NCBI GenBank assembly: GCA_900550385.1
Contig: URRZ01000008.1
Location: forward strand, 1 to 39,247
Length of the DNA stretch: 39,247 nucleotides
Origin: an uncultured Coriobacteriaceae bacterium
Lineage (GTDB): Bacteria; Actinomycetota; Coriobacteriia; Coriobacteriales; Eggerthellaceae
Direction: 5' to 3'
Every line of letters begins with the position of its first letter. Within the stretch, counting starts at the first letter, position 1. The translations under genes were made by a program, and so were the position numbers. Shown in pieces: positions 25,316 through 33,110 of the stretch. The notes below the pieces were generated by a model, which worked only from the letters and a program-made list of their open reading frames with translations, searched no databases and had not been told where the DNA came from.

Positions 25316-26425
25316 ATGCAAGAAAACGCAGCTAAAACGCACGATAGCGCCGCCTCGGCGATGCGCCTCGTCCTTTCGGCGATCTGCACCTGCGCTTTGG
25401 CGGGATCGCTCTCCCTTCCCTTGTCGCTTGAAACCCAGCGCGCGTACGCTGTGACCGAGGAGACCGAGGCAGAGCCCGACGAGCTGCAGCAGCGCGTGGA
25501 GCAGAGCGCGGCGGATTACGATGCCGCCGTGGCGCGCGTCGACGAGCTGCAGCGTCAGATAGCGGACAACCGCGACGAGATCGACCGCATCGAGGCGGAG
25601 CTCCCCGAGCAGCAGGAACGCGCGTCGGATGCGATGCGCGAGCAGTACAAGCTCCAGCGCGAGGCGCCCGGCCTGGTCGAGATGATCCTGTCCTCGGGCA
25701 CGCTTTCGGAGTTCCTCACCACATTCGACTATTTCACCCACGTCCAGGACAGCAACCTGAACGAGATAGCGCAGCTGGCGCAGATGCGCGCCGACTTGGA
25801 AGCCACCGAGCAGGAGCTTTCCGCTGCCATGGACGAGGCCGAGGCCGAGCAGGAAGCTGCCGAGCAGGCGCTCGCCGAGGCGCAGGCCGCGCGCGAGGAG
25901 GCCCAGCGCAAGGCCGAGGAGGAGGCTGCGCGCCAGGCGGAGGAAGCCCAGCGCCAAGCCGAGCAGCAGCAACAGCAGCAGTCCGACGGCCAGCAGGCAG
26001 CGGAGTCCGCGCCCAGCGAGCCCGTGCAGACGCCCTCCCCGGACGGCGCCGACTGGAGCTCGGACAAGGAGACGTTCGTGTCGCAGTGGGCTGGTCGTAT
26101 CGACGCCTACCTGTCCGGATCGCCCATGGCGGGGCAGGGCACCACGTTCGCGTCCGCGGCGTGGGATTACGGCGTGGATCCGCGCTGGTCGCCTGCCATC
26201 GCGAACACTGAAAGCTCGAAAGGGCTGTACTGCTTCCTCCCGTACAACGCATGGGGCTGGGGCTCGTCGAGCTGGGGCAGCTGGGAAGAGGCCATCAACG
26301 CGCACGTCGCCGGCTTGGCGCGCGGTTACGGCTACACCATCAGCGTGGAAGCCGCCCAGAAATACTGCCCGCCCAACTGGGAGCACTGGTACAACGCCAC
26401 CTTGGCGCAGATGAACATGATCTAG
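25316..26425 (+). CDS. Secreted coiled-coil protein with C-terminal lysozyme-like (peptidoglycan hydrolase) domain
   Basis: A 369-aa exported cell-wall protein. After a 15-residue N-terminus comes a signal peptide (MRLVLSAICTCALAGS to AYAVTEE; cleavage near residue 45). Residues about 50-230 form a long coiled coil rich in Glu, Gln and Ala, like PcsB/CwlO-type hydrolases regulated by FtsEX, with a QQQQQQ run encoded by CAG/CAA repeats near 25963-25981. The C-terminal 130 residues contain ANTESSKG (candidate catalytic Glu of a lysozyme/transglycosylase fold), NAWGWG, WEEAINAHVAGLARGYG and a WEHWYNATL end. Such domains cleave glycan strands. The chosen ATG (25316) has a weak ribosome site; an internal ATG at residue 16 would start directly at the signal peptide. 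It is followed by a hairpin terminator. Confidence 0.8.
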   Translation: MQENAAKTHDSAASAMRLVLSAICTCALAGSLSLPLSLETQRAYAVTEETEAEPDELQQRVEQSAADYDAAVARVDELQRQIADNRDEIDRIEAELPEQQERASDAMREQYKLQREAPGLVEMILSSGTLSEFLTTFDYFTHVQDSNLNEIAQLAQMRADLEATEQELSAAMDEAEAEQEAAEQALAEAQAAREEAQRKAEEEAARQAEEAQRQAEQQQQQQSDGQQAAESAPSEPVQTPSPDGADWSSDKETFVSQWAGRIDAYLSGSPMAGQGTTFASAAWDYGVDPRWSPAIANTESSKGLYCFLPYNAWGWGSSSWGSWEEAINAHVAGLARGYGYTISVEAAQKYCPPNWEHWYNATLAQMNMI

Positions 26426-26439
26426 GATCGGCGCTTGCT

Positions 26440-26470
26440 GATGGAACGGAAGTCGATTCCGCGTTCCATC
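26440..26470 (+). terminator. Hairpin after the coiled-coil hydrolase gene
   Basis: GATGGAACG (26440-26448) pairs perfectly with CGTTCCATC (26462-26470), extended by inner GAA/TTC pairing across a 2-nt bulge. It lies 14 nt after the stop codon. No U-run follows. Confidence 0.5.
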
Positions 26471-26543
26471 GCCTGTTCCGCATCTCGGCGTGTCCGTCGG
26501 ATTGTCGTGACGCTTGAATTGCGTGGGCTCCCCTGCGATTCGC

Positions 26544-26572
26544 TTTAGAATTGCCTAGCGAACTAGTACAAT
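26544..26572 (+). promoter_or_regulatory. Probable promoter of the first GntR-SPFH module
   Basis: TTTAGA (26544-26549) and TACAAT (26567-26572) are 17 bp apart, 55 nt before the GntR ATG. The spacer contains CTAG-CGAA-CTAG and overlaps the motif shared with the molybdoenzyme operon. Confidence 0.5.
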
Positions 26573-26577
26573 ATGAC
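26561..26577 (+). promoter_or_regulatory. 17-bp shared motif, copy A (candidate GntR operator)
   Basis: AACTAGTACAATATGAC overlaps the -10 of the GntR promoter and is identical at 14 of 17 positions, without gaps, to AACTAGTCAACTATGAC at 28043-28059 in the promoter region of the molybdoenzyme operon. GntR-family repressors usually bind their own promoter, so an operator function is a reasonable inference. Confidence 0.4.
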
Positions 26578-26626
26578 GAAATGAGGAAGCGGCGCGCTGC
26601 GGGCGGTCGTGCGGGATAGGGCGAGC

Positions 26627-26992
26627 ATGGACGATTTCACCATCGACGAGCAAAGCGGGGTATCTATCTGGATGCAGATCCGCAACCGCATGATTTACCA
26701 GATCGCATCGGGCCGTTATCGGCCGGGCGAGAAGATGCCGACGGTACGTGAGATGGCGGTTGCATTCGGCGTCAACTACAACACGGTTAGCAAGGTCTAC
26801 CAAAGTCTCGAGCGCGACGGTTATATCAAGACGCAGCGCGGCAAAGGGACGTTTGCGGTCGGCATGCCGGAGGGGGAAGATGACCCGCACGGTTCTGCAG
26901 CGCATCTCGCTGACGACTTCATTCACCATTGCAGGGTGCTGGGGCTTTCTTCCGACGAGATCATCGAGCTTGTGAAAGATCGAGCCGTGTAA
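26627..26992 (+). CDS. GntR-family regulator, YtrA subfamily (copy 1)
   Basis: A 121-aa DNA-binding protein. The ATG at 26627 follows AGGG with a 6-nt gap. The N-terminal winged helix is clear: IWMQIRNRMIYQIASG, PGEKMPTVREMA, FGVNYNTVSKVYQSLERDG and IKTQRGKGTFA. Only about 45 residues follow, too short for a ligand-binding FadR or UTRA domain, which marks the YtrA subfamily that commonly regulates adjacent transport or membrane genes and itself. It is the first gene of a two-gene unit with an SPFH protein 48 nt downstream, and a similar pair occurs on the other strand at 33111-34548. It probably represses its own promoter and may control the molybdoenzyme operon as well, through the shared motif. 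Confidence 0.9.
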   Translation: MDDFTIDEQSGVSIWMQIRNRMIYQIASGRYRPGEKMPTVREMAVAFGVNYNTVSKVYQSLERDGYIKTQRGKGTFAVGMPEGEDDPHGSAAHLADDFIHHCRVLGLSSDEIIELVKDRAV

Positions 26993-27040
26993 AGCGATAG
27001 CTAGCGCAGAGTAGCGCGATTCGCCGACAGGGGGAGGATC

Positions 27041-27949
27041 ATGGCGCTTTTCAAGAAGAAAGATCGGGAACCGAGGGAGAAAACCGATCCTCGGAAGGAC
27101 GTCATCAAGCCGAACGTCTCGTCGCGGTCGGGACTGTACCTTTTCGGGGTGTTGATGTTCGCCATCGGCTTTGCGGTGGCTTTTGCGGCCACCTATTGGG
27201 CTCTTCATCTGTTTTGGGCAACGGTGGCGGGCGTGGCGGCGGGCTGCCTTTTGGCGTATAGCGTCAAGGTTGCACCGCAATGGGAGCGTGTCGTCATTCT
27301 GCGCATGGGTCGGTTCCATCATATCGCCGGCCCGGGGCCGTACTTGTGCATCCCGTTCGTTGATTACGCCTCGAACCGCGTCGACCAGCGCGTGACCGCC
27401 TCGTCGTTCACGGCTGAGGAAGCTTTAACCAGCGACTTGGTGCCGGTGGACGTTGACGCCGTCCTGTTCTGGATGGTGTGGGATGCGAAAAAGGCGTGCC
27501 TTGAAGTCGAGAACTATCCAGTGGCGGTGCTGTGGTCGGCGCAAACCGCCCTGCGCGACGCCATCGGGCAGCTTTCCCTGGGCGACATCTCGTTGAGGCG
27601 CAAGGCCATCGATCATGAGCTGGAGCAGATCCTAGGCGAAAAATGCGAGGCGTGGGGGATCACCGTCCTGTCTGTGGAGATTCGCGACATCGCCGTTCCG
27701 CAGGATCTCCAGGACGCTCTCTCCCGCGAGGCTCAGGCAGAGCGCGAGCGTAATGCGCGCGTGATGCTGGCGGAGATAGAGAAGGATATTTCCGAAATGT
27801 ACGTGGAAGCTGCCGACACGTATGAGCGCAACGGCAAGGCTATGGATCTGCGCGCCATGAGCTTGGCCTACGAAAGCGCGAAGGAAGGCAAGGGCACCGT
27901 GCTGCTGCCGTCTTCGTTGGCGGACGGTTTCGTCGTTAAGCCCAAATAA
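27041..27949 (+). CDS. SPFH/band-7 (slipin-like) membrane protein (copy 1)
   Basis: A 302-aa protein with a strong GGGGGAGG ribosome site. A basic cytoplasmic N-terminus (KKKDREPREK) is followed by two hydrophobic segments (about residues 29-50 and 54-75). A slipin-type SPFH domain follows: APQWERVVILRMGRFHHIAGPG, DYASNRVDQRV, DLVPVDVDAVLFWMVWDAKKA, TALRDAIGQ and WGITVLSVEIRDIAVP. A charged helix rich in Glu and Ala leads to the C-terminus. SPFH proteins form membrane-associated oligomers that organise microdomains and regulate proteases or transporters. It is encoded with a YtrA-type GntR regulator and just upstream of the molybdoenzyme operon. The paralog at 33111-34121 shares long blocks (FWMVWDA, ACLEVENY, AQTALRDAIG). 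Confidence 0.88.
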   Translation: MALFKKKDREPREKTDPRKDVIKPNVSSRSGLYLFGVLMFAIGFAVAFAATYWALHLFWATVAGVAAGCLLAYSVKVAPQWERVVILRMGRFHHIAGPGPYLCIPFVDYASNRVDQRVTASSFTAEEALTSDLVPVDVDAVLFWMVWDAKKACLEVENYPVAVLWSAQTALRDAIGQLSLGDISLRRKAIDHELEQILGEKCEAWGITVLSVEIRDIAVPQDLQDALSREAQAERERNARVMLAEIEKDISEMYVEAADTYERNGKAMDLRAMSLAYESAKEGKGTVLLPSSLADGFVVKPK

Positions 27950-28042
27950 CCGCCGAAATAGGGCGCTTTTTGCGCGTAGCTCTATCCCCCGCTTAAGTTA
28001 TCCTCAAAATAGAATACCCTATCTTCCCCTTAACCTTGAAAT

Positions 28043-28059
28043 AACTAGTCAACTATGAC
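28043..28059 (+). promoter_or_regulatory. 17-bp shared motif, copy B, in the molybdoenzyme promoter region
   Basis: AACTAGTCAACTATGAC matches copy A at 26561-26577 in 14 of 17 positions. Its 3' part, extended by one base, gives ACTATGACA (28052-28060), which recurs exactly at 37472-37480 over the -10 of the second molybdoenzyme unit. Confidence 0.4.
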
Positions 28060-28112
28060 AATATATTAATAGTTCAATTTCATCAGGCTTGCTATCGAGG
28101 GGAAGTGGGCTA

Positions 28113-28142
28113 ATGGAAAAACGAACCGCATCGCGTCTTTAA
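28113..28142 (+). CDS. Possible 9-residue leader peptide MEKRTASRL
   Basis: ATG at 28113 follows GAGGGGAAG (28097-28105) and runs nine codons to TAA at 28140. It lies about 50 nt after the shared promoter motif and upstream of a stable hairpin, the arrangement of translation-coupled attenuators. The composition (Lys, two Arg) suggests no clear amino-acid sensor, and it may be accidental. Confidence 0.25.
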   Translation: MEKRTASRL

Positions 28143-28180
28143 TCCCGATCACAATCGAATCCTCGCGCGTTCAGCGCGAT

Positions 28181-28214
28181 CTCCGAAAAAGAGCGTCTTG
28201 TCGCTCGGGCGGAG
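28181..28214 (+). ncRNA. Two-step hairpin in the molybdoenzyme leader
   Basis: CTCCG (28181-28185) pairs with CGGAG (28210-28214), enclosing an A5/G3 internal loop and a second stem GAGCG (28191-28195) with CGCTC (28202-28206). Ten base pairs without mismatch support a real leader structure. Confidence 0.4.
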
Positions 28215-28235
28215 CTATGCCTGAACCGCATCGTC

Positions 28236-28340
28236 GGAAAGGATAGGTGACGGGAATTCACAGGATCACGAAGAGGGAAAAGGAGGTGCAAATCCGAAAG
28301 CGGGCAGACCGCAAGACAATCGAAGCGAAAAGGATCGGGA
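28236..28340 (+). ncRNA. Candidate riboswitch-like leader element
   Basis: The order AGGTG (28245-28249), a GTGA/TCAC stem (28247-28261), AGGGAA (28274-28279), GGTGCAAATCC (28285-28295) and a GCGG/CCGC stem (28300-28312) resembles the conserved core of cobalamin riboswitches, where GGGAA and GGTGnAAATCC precede a CG-rich stem. The downstream B12-box consensus is not well matched, and a different or novel element is possible. The start codon is at 28368. Confidence 0.3.
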
Positions 28341-28367
28341 GAGGGAAAAGGTAAGGAGGAAGGGAAG

Positions 28368-30779
28368 ATGTCCGAGAAGAAGCTGACCAGGCGTGCGTTC
28401 CTTGCAGGAACCGCCGCTCTGGGCGCGATGGCCGCGCTTGCCGGCTGCAGCGCGCAAGATGCGCTGGAAGAAGCGCCGGCGAACCAAGCCGGCGTGGGGT
28501 CGGGTGACACCGAGGTGCGCCATGCTTGGTGCCAGATGTGCGGACCCGCTTGCACGTACTGTTCGACGTTGTGCTACGTGAAGGACGGCCGCTGGGTGAA
28601 TGTTGAAGGCAATCCGGATGCCGGAAACAACTGGGGCGTGGGAAGCAAATCGCTGTGCGGCAAGGGGAACTCCGCCATGCAGGTGCCCTATTCGCCGAAC
28701 CGCCTCCTGTATCCCATGAAGCGCACGGGCGAGAAGGGCGAAGGCAAGTTCGAGCGCATCACGTGGGAACAGGCGATCCAAGAGATCGCCGAGAAGCTGA
28801 CCGAGCAGAAGGAGAAATACGGTCCCGAGTCGCTGGGCGTGCTATCGCCCCAGGCGTGGGCCGTTATCCAGACATTGGGTCGGCGCTTCCTCAGCGTGCA
28901 CGGCAGCCCGAACTACATGCACAGCGCCATCTGCGCCATGCAGCGCGCCGCAAGCAAGGTGATAAGCATCGGCAAGCAGTCCGACTGCTATCCCGGCCAG
29001 ATCGACAAGACGAAGCTGCTGGTGATATGGGGAGCCAATCCGGAGAACTCGGAGATTAACCGCGGCAAGCCCAAGAAGATCCTGGACGCGCGTCAAAACG
29101 GCATGCAGATGATCGACATCCGCCCCATGCGCGAGGGTTTGGGCTCGAAGGCCGACATCTGGGTGCCGGTGCGCCCCGGAACCGACCTCGCCCTGGCGCT
29201 GGCGGTATTGAACGTTATCTGCTCCGAGGGCCTGTACGATCGCGACTTCACTGCCAACTGGTGCAACGGGTTCGACCAATTCGCTGCGCACATCACGAAG
29301 TTCACGCCGGAGTGGGCATCGCCCATCACCGGCATCCCGACCGACCAGATCTACCAGATCGCCCGCATGATGGGCACCACCAAGCCCATGGGCATCCTGT
29401 ACGGCAACGGCATTGGCGATCAGGCGAACGACGGCAACTGGACATGCATCTGCATCTGCCTCATTGAGGCGATCACGGGCAATCTGGACATCCCGGGAGG
29501 CGGCGGTGCGGGAATGGTGCTCCCTCCGTCGCTCATCAAGACCAACGCCATCGAGATGCTCACCGACCGCTTGGAAGAGACCGAGGAAGACAAGGCTAAC
29601 GGGTATTTCCGCGGCATGAGCAAGCTTGTTGCTAACGAGTTCCCTCGCTGGTATCAGAACGCCGACACGTTCGGCGGCGGCCCCGGTCCCACCAGTGCAT
29701 ATTACAAGGCGTTTATGAGCATCCTCACCGAGGATCCCTATCCGTTGCGCTGCGTCATCGGCCAGAACTCCAATCCGCTTTCGGCCACGCGCCAACCCAA
29801 GGACATCGTGGAGGCGTTGAAGAAGCTGGAATACTATGTGGTGGTGGACACTGCTTGGAACACCTCCTGCGACTACGCCGACATCGTGCTGCCGGCGTTG
29901 ACCAACTACGAGACCAGTCAGCAGTTCGCCATCAAAAATCGAGAAGACGGCACATGGATCGGCATGAACCAGGTGATCGTCGATCCCATCGGCGAGGGCA
30001 AGTCCGACTGGGACTTCTACATGGACTTGGCGGTGGCCATGGGCTACGGCGACGACTTCTGGGGCGGCGACATGGACGAGTGCCTGCGCTGGCAGCTCGA
30101 GCCGTCGGGGATCTCGTTGGATGAGCTGCGCGAGAAGGGGCAGATCTTCGTGGAGCGCACCGACGGCGCCACGATTTCGGAGCCCAAGTACCGCCGCTAT
30201 GACACGCTGTTCGCGAAGCTGCCCAACGGCAAGGTGCAGTGCTACAACGAGTACATGGGCGGCAAGCTGAACAACCTGGAGACCGACACGCTGCCCTACC
30301 TGCCCGAGTACCAGGGCCCGCCGGAGGGCATCGCCGAGACGCCCGAGCTTCTGGAGGAATACCCGCTGGTGTTCTCGGACGTGCACGCCTACCGCCTGTG
30401 CAACCACAGCTGCTACGTGGACGTGCCCTACCTGCGCGAGCTGCAGCCCTACCCGTGGGTGAAGATCAACCCCGAGACCGCGAAGAAGTACGGCATCGAG
30501 GACGGCGACTGGATGAAGATCGAGTCGCCCCACGGCTGGGTGAAGATGGTGGCGCGCTACTTCGACGCCATCTCGCCCGAGGTGCTGATGGCGCGGCGCG
30601 GCTGGTGGCTTCCCTGCGACGAGCTGGGGCTTCCCGGCTACGGATGCTTCGACGGCGGCAGCGAGGTGAACGTGCTCTACGACACCACCATCGAGAATTT
30701 CGACCCGTTCCATTCCGCCATGGCGAAGCAGACGCTCGTGAGGATCAGCAAGCTGGAAGAGGGTGACGGTAATGAGTAA
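28368..30779 (+). CDS. Molybdopterin-dependent oxidoreductase catalytic subunit (DMSO reductase family), Tat-exported
   Basis: An 803-aa catalytic subunit with AAGGAGGAAGGG before the ATG. The N-terminus has a twin-arginine signal (LTRRAFLAG, R8-R9) ending LAGC (C27), so it may also be lipid-anchored outside the cell. The [4Fe-4S] motif is C55-x2-C58-x3-C62-x34-C97. The bis-MGD fold follows, including ITWEQAIQEIAEKL, IWGANPENSEINRG, YGNGIGDQANDG and a C-terminal molybdopterin-dinucleotide domain (YRLCNHSCYVDVPYLRE). The Cys in HSAICAMQRAA is the likely molybdenum ligand, as in PsrA-type enzymes, judged by position only. It is encoded with ferredoxin B, NrfD C and TorD D subunits, a complete menaquinol-linked respiratory reductase or oxidase. 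The substrate cannot be deduced; Eggerthellaceae carry many such paralogs with different organic acceptors. Confidence 0.92.
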   Translation: MSEKKLTRRAFLAGTAALGAMAALAGCSAQDALEEAPANQAGVGSGDTEVRHAWCQMCGPACTYCSTLCYVKDGRWVNVEGNPDAGNNWGVGSKSLCGKGNSAMQVPYSPNRLLYPMKRTGEKGEGKFERITWEQAIQEIAEKLTEQKEKYGPESLGVLSPQAWAVIQTLGRRFLSVHGSPNYMHSAICAMQRAASKVISIGKQSDCYPGQIDKTKLLVIWGANPENSEINRGKPKKILDARQNGMQMIDIRPMREGLGSKADIWVPVRPGTDLALALAVLNVICSEGLYDRDFTANWCNGFDQFAAHITKFTPEWASPITGIPTDQIYQIARMMGTTKPMGILYGNGIGDQANDGNWTCICICLIEAITGNLDIPGGGGAGMVLPPSLIKTNAIEMLTDRLEETEEDKANGYFRGMSKLVANEFPRWYQNADTFGGGPGPTSAYYKAFMSILTEDPYPLRCVIGQNSNPLSATRQPKDIVEALKKLEYYVVVDTAWNTSCDYADIVLPALTNYETSQQFAIKNREDGTWIGMNQVIVDPIGEGKSDWDFYMDLAVAMGYGDDFWGGDMDECLRWQLEPSGISLDELREKGQIFVERTDGATISEPKYRRYDTLFAKLPNGKVQCYNEYMGGKLNNLETDTLPYLPEYQGPPEGIAETPELLEEYPLVFSDVHAYRLCNHSCYVDVPYLRELQPYPWVKINPETAKKYGIEDGDWMKIESPHGWVKMVARYFDAISPEVLMARRGWWLPCDELGLPGYGCFDGGSEVNVLYDTTIENFDPFHSAMAKQTLVRISKLEEGDGNE

Positions 30780-31299
30780 GCAGTACGGCTTCCATATGGA
30801 TACCGGCCGCTGCATCAAGTGCTGGGCGTGCGAGATCGCCTGCAAGCAGTGGAACGGCATCCCGGCGGGCGGCAACAAACGCCGCACCGTCCACGAGATC
30901 GATCAGGGCACGTTCCCGAACGTGTCGCGCACCTTCGTTTCGCTGTCCTGCATGCACTGCGCCGAGCCGGCATGCATGGCGGTGTGCCCCGCAGGGGCGA
31001 TCTCCAAGCGGGAAGAGGACGGCATCGTGGTGGTGGACAAGGGCAAGTGCATCGGCTGCCACTACTGCTTCTTCGCCTGCCCCTTCGGCATCCCGCAATA
31101 CGATGAGAACGGGATGGACAAGTGCGACTGCTGCATCGGCAATGGCGTGACGCCGGGCGACACCCCGCATTGCGTGGCGGCGTGCCCCACCCAGGCGCTT
31201 CGCTTCGGGCCTCTGGATGAGCTGGCGTCCGAGGTGTCGGAGCAGACCGTCCAGCAGATGGTTGCGGCAGGCACCGTCCCCTCGATCGTCGTCTCGTAG
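30772..31299 (+). CDS. Ferredoxin-type iron-sulfur subunit (DmsB/PsrB-like)
   Basis: A 175-aa electron-transfer subunit. The ATG at 30772 overlaps the end of the A gene by 8 nt, with AGAGGG 8-9 nt before it; a GTG three codons upstream is possible. Four [4Fe-4S] motifs are visible in order: CIKCWACEIACK, CMHCAEPACMAVCP, CIGCHYCFFACPFG and CDCC with CVAACP. This is the usual four-cluster wire between the NrfD membrane subunit and the molybdoenzyme. It has no export signal and would travel with A through the Tat system. Confidence 0.93.
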   Translation: MSKQYGFHMDTGRCIKCWACEIACKQWNGIPAGGNKRRTVHEIDQGTFPNVSRTFVSLSCMHCAEPACMAVCPAGAISKREEDGIVVVDKGKCIGCHYCFFACPFGIPQYDENGMDKCDCCIGNGVTPGDTPHCVAACPTQALRFGPLDELASEVSEQTVQQMVAAGTVPSIVVS

Positions 31300-31316
31300 C
31301 ATGGCGCCGCGTGAGG

Positions 31317-31339
31317 CGCGGGAGAGCGCCTTTCCCGCG
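31317..31339 (+). repeat. Intercistronic hairpin between B and C genes
   Basis: CGCGGGA (31317-31323) pairs perfectly with TCCCGCG (31333-31339) across a 9-nt loop. No U-tract follows, and the operon continues, so it is more likely a stability or processing element than a terminator. Confidence 0.4.
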
Positions 31340-31377
31340 TCCAGGGCGGTGACACTCTCACAGATAGGAGGTTCGCT

Positions 31378-32349
31378 ATGGGCGAGCTGCAACAGGTATG
31401 GGGTTGGCAGCCAGCTCTGTACCTCTTCCTCGGCGGCTTGAGCGCAGGGGCGTTCCTTACGGTGTCGATCTTGCGTTTGGTGAAGCCGGGCGAGTTCTAC
31501 AAAACCGTTCGCGGCGGAGTGTGGGTGGCCGCTGCAGCGTTGGCGCTGGGCCTTCTGGCGCTTATTTCCGAGGTGGAGAAGCCGTTCCAGGCGATGATGC
31601 TGTGGCGAAGCTTCGTCAACGGCTCGTCGTGGATGGCAATCGGCGCGTGGCTTCTGCTGGTGTCGTTCATCGTGTTCGCCTTGAGCGCGCTGTTCACCAC
31701 TGACAAGGTGGCGGAGGCGTTGCGGTTGAAGGAGGAGCCGCGCAGGAAGGCGAACAAGGTGCTGGCAATCGTCGGGATCCCCTGCTCCGTGGCGGTTGCG
31801 GGCTATACGGGCATTCTGCTTTCCATGGCTCCCGCCGTGCCGCTGTGGGATACATGGTTGCTCCCGGCGTTGTTCACGGCCTCGGCTTTGGACACGGGCG
31901 TGGCAGCGGTGATGCTGTTCGCCGTGATTGCGGAACGCGACGAGGGCGCCCCCGCCATGCGCCGCATCCTGGAGCTTGCAGTGATCTGCCTGGTGGCGCT
32001 GGAGGCCATCGCGCTCATCGCGTTCGTGGCGTCGCGGCAGGGTGCAGGCGATGCGGCGGCTTCCTCGGTGGGCATCCTCACCGGCGGGGCTCTGCAGCTG
32101 CCGTTCTGGGGGCTGTTCGTGGCGGTGGGGCTGGTGGTCCCGCTGGCCGCGGCGCTCATCCAGGTGCTGGCGGCGAAGCGCTTCGACAACGAGCTTCTGC
32201 GGGTGGCCATTCCCGTGGGTGGCTCGGCGTGCGCCTTGGTGGGCGGCCTGACGCTTCGCTTCCTTATACTGCTGGCGGGCGTGCATGCGGCGCTGGCCAG
32301 TCCGGCGGCCGTGCAGGCCATCCAAGGGGCGGCGTTTCTCATCTCGTAG
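31378..32349 (+). CDS. NrfD/PsrC-type membrane anchor subunit
   Basis: A 323-aa polytopic membrane protein, preceded by ATAGGAGG. The N-terminal LYLFLGGLSAGAFLTVSI is the hallmark of NrfD/PsrC proteins. About eight to nine hydrophobic helices follow, including VAGYTGILLSM in the middle and LRFLILLAGVH at the end. These subunits bind menaquinone and pass electrons to or from the ferredoxin subunit. It is third in the A-B-C-D operon, 78 nt after B. Confidence 0.92.
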   Translation: MGELQQVWGWQPALYLFLGGLSAGAFLTVSILRLVKPGEFYKTVRGGVWVAAAALALGLLALISEVEKPFQAMMLWRSFVNGSSWMAIGAWLLLVSFIVFALSALFTTDKVAEALRLKEEPRRKANKVLAIVGIPCSVAVAGYTGILLSMAPAVPLWDTWLLPALFTASALDTGVAAVMLFAVIAERDEGAPAMRRILELAVICLVALEAIALIAFVASRQGAGDAAASSVGILTGGALQLPFWGLFVAVGLVVPLAAALIQVLAAKRFDNELLRVAIPVGGSACALVGGLTLRFLILLAGVHAALASPAAVQAIQGAAFLIS

Positions 32350-32375
32350 GGTTCGCAGCCCGAAACGACTGACAA

Positions 32376-32405
32376 GCCCGCGCGGCAGCCGCATGCCGCG
32401 CGGGC
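32376..32405 (+). repeat. Perfect 12-bp hairpin between NrfD and TorD genes
   Basis: GCCCGCGCGGCA (32376-32387) pairs fully with TGCCGCGCGGGC (32394-32405) over a 6-nt loop. It ends 7 nt before the AAGGAGGG ribosome site of torD and lacks a U-run. It could lower expression of the chaperone relative to A-B-C or protect the upstream mRNA. Confidence 0.55.
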
Positions 32406-32421
32406 GGCTAAGGAGGGACCG

Positions 32422-33045
32422 ATGGAGGCACGGGAGCGGCTTGAGGAGCTAAAGGCCCGTACGGCGACCTACGAGATGCTGGCGGGCTTGTTCCTGAAGG
32501 AGGTCACGGCGGAGTTTCTGGAAGGGCTTCGCGACGATGCCCGGTTCGCGGACGGCCCGCTGGGGGAGTACGCCGCCTCGCTGGCGGGGGCGGATCTGCA
32601 GCAGGCGCGCGTGGACGCGGCGGCGGACTACTCCGCGCTGTTCCTGGGCATGTCGGCTGCGCCGGTGCCGCCGTACGAGTCGGTCTACACCAGCGAGGTC
32701 CAGTTGCTCATGCAGGAGGCGCGCGACGACGCGGTACGGGCGTACCGGGGGCACGGGTTTGCCCCGGCTGCGGAGTTCAACCTGCCGGAAGACCATGCGG
32801 GCGTGGAGCTGCAGTTCATGGCGCTCCTGTGTCGAGCGCAGCTTACGGCGTTGCGGGAGGGCGACGAGGAAAGAGCCGAGCGGCTGGCAGCCGATCAGGC
32901 GGAGTTCCTGCGCAACCACCTGCTGGGCTGGATGCCCCGGCTCTGCGACGATGTGGAGAAGCGGGCGAAGACGGGGCTGTACCGCGGCCTTGCTCGGATG
33001 ACCCGCCAGTTCCTCGAGTTCGAGCAGGAGGACCTGCCGGCATAG
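32422..33045 (+). CDS. TorD/DmsD-type molybdoenzyme chaperone
   Basis: A 207-aa all-helical cytosolic chaperone with AAGGAGGGACC before the ATG. Family marks are YEMLAGLFLKE near the N-terminus, YSALFLGM, PPYESVYTSE, LMQEARDDAV and LPEDHAGVELQFMALL. TorD-like proteins bind the Tat signal of their molybdoenzyme and help insert the cofactor before export; here the partner is the A subunit of this operon. It is the last gene of the unit and converges with the SPFH gene on the other strand. Confidence 0.92.
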   Translation: MEARERLEELKARTATYEMLAGLFLKEVTAEFLEGLRDDARFADGPLGEYAASLAGADLQQARVDAAADYSALFLGMSAAPVPPYESVYTSEVQLLMQEARDDAVRAYRGHGFAPAAEFNLPEDHAGVELQFMALLCRAQLTALREGDEERAERLAADQAEFLRNHLLGWMPRLCDDVEKRAKTGLYRGLARMTRQFLEFEQEDLPA

Positions 33046-33110
33046 GCGCGTGGAACGGGCGTGGAACGCAGAACCGTCCCCGTTTCAGCCCTCGCTCCAG
33101 TTCTTGGCCG

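Larger units (their letters stand above)
27950..28367 (+). other. Long A+T-rich promoter region and purine-rich structured leader of the molybdoenzyme operon
   Basis: These 418 bases change from A+T-rich (about 27990-28100, with TTGAAA at 28036-28041 and the shared motif at 28043-28059) to a purine-rich leader containing several hairpins (28164-28178, 28181-28214, 28247-28261, 28300-28312) and ending in a strong AAGGAGGAAGGG ribosome site. A nine-codon reading frame with its own ribosome site is at 28113-28142. Confidence 0.6.

Noticed and set aside
25961..25985. CAG/CAA repeat as a possible microsatellite or CRISPR-like repeat
   Set aside because: It encodes the QQQQQQ part of a Gln/Glu-rich coiled coil; no spacer structure is present and no CRISPR array was seen anywhere.
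33046..33110. Terminator between torD and the second SPFH gene
   Set aside because: A repeated GCGTGGAACG and a 6-bp AACGGG/CCCGTT pairing are present, but no stable hairpin with a U-tract.
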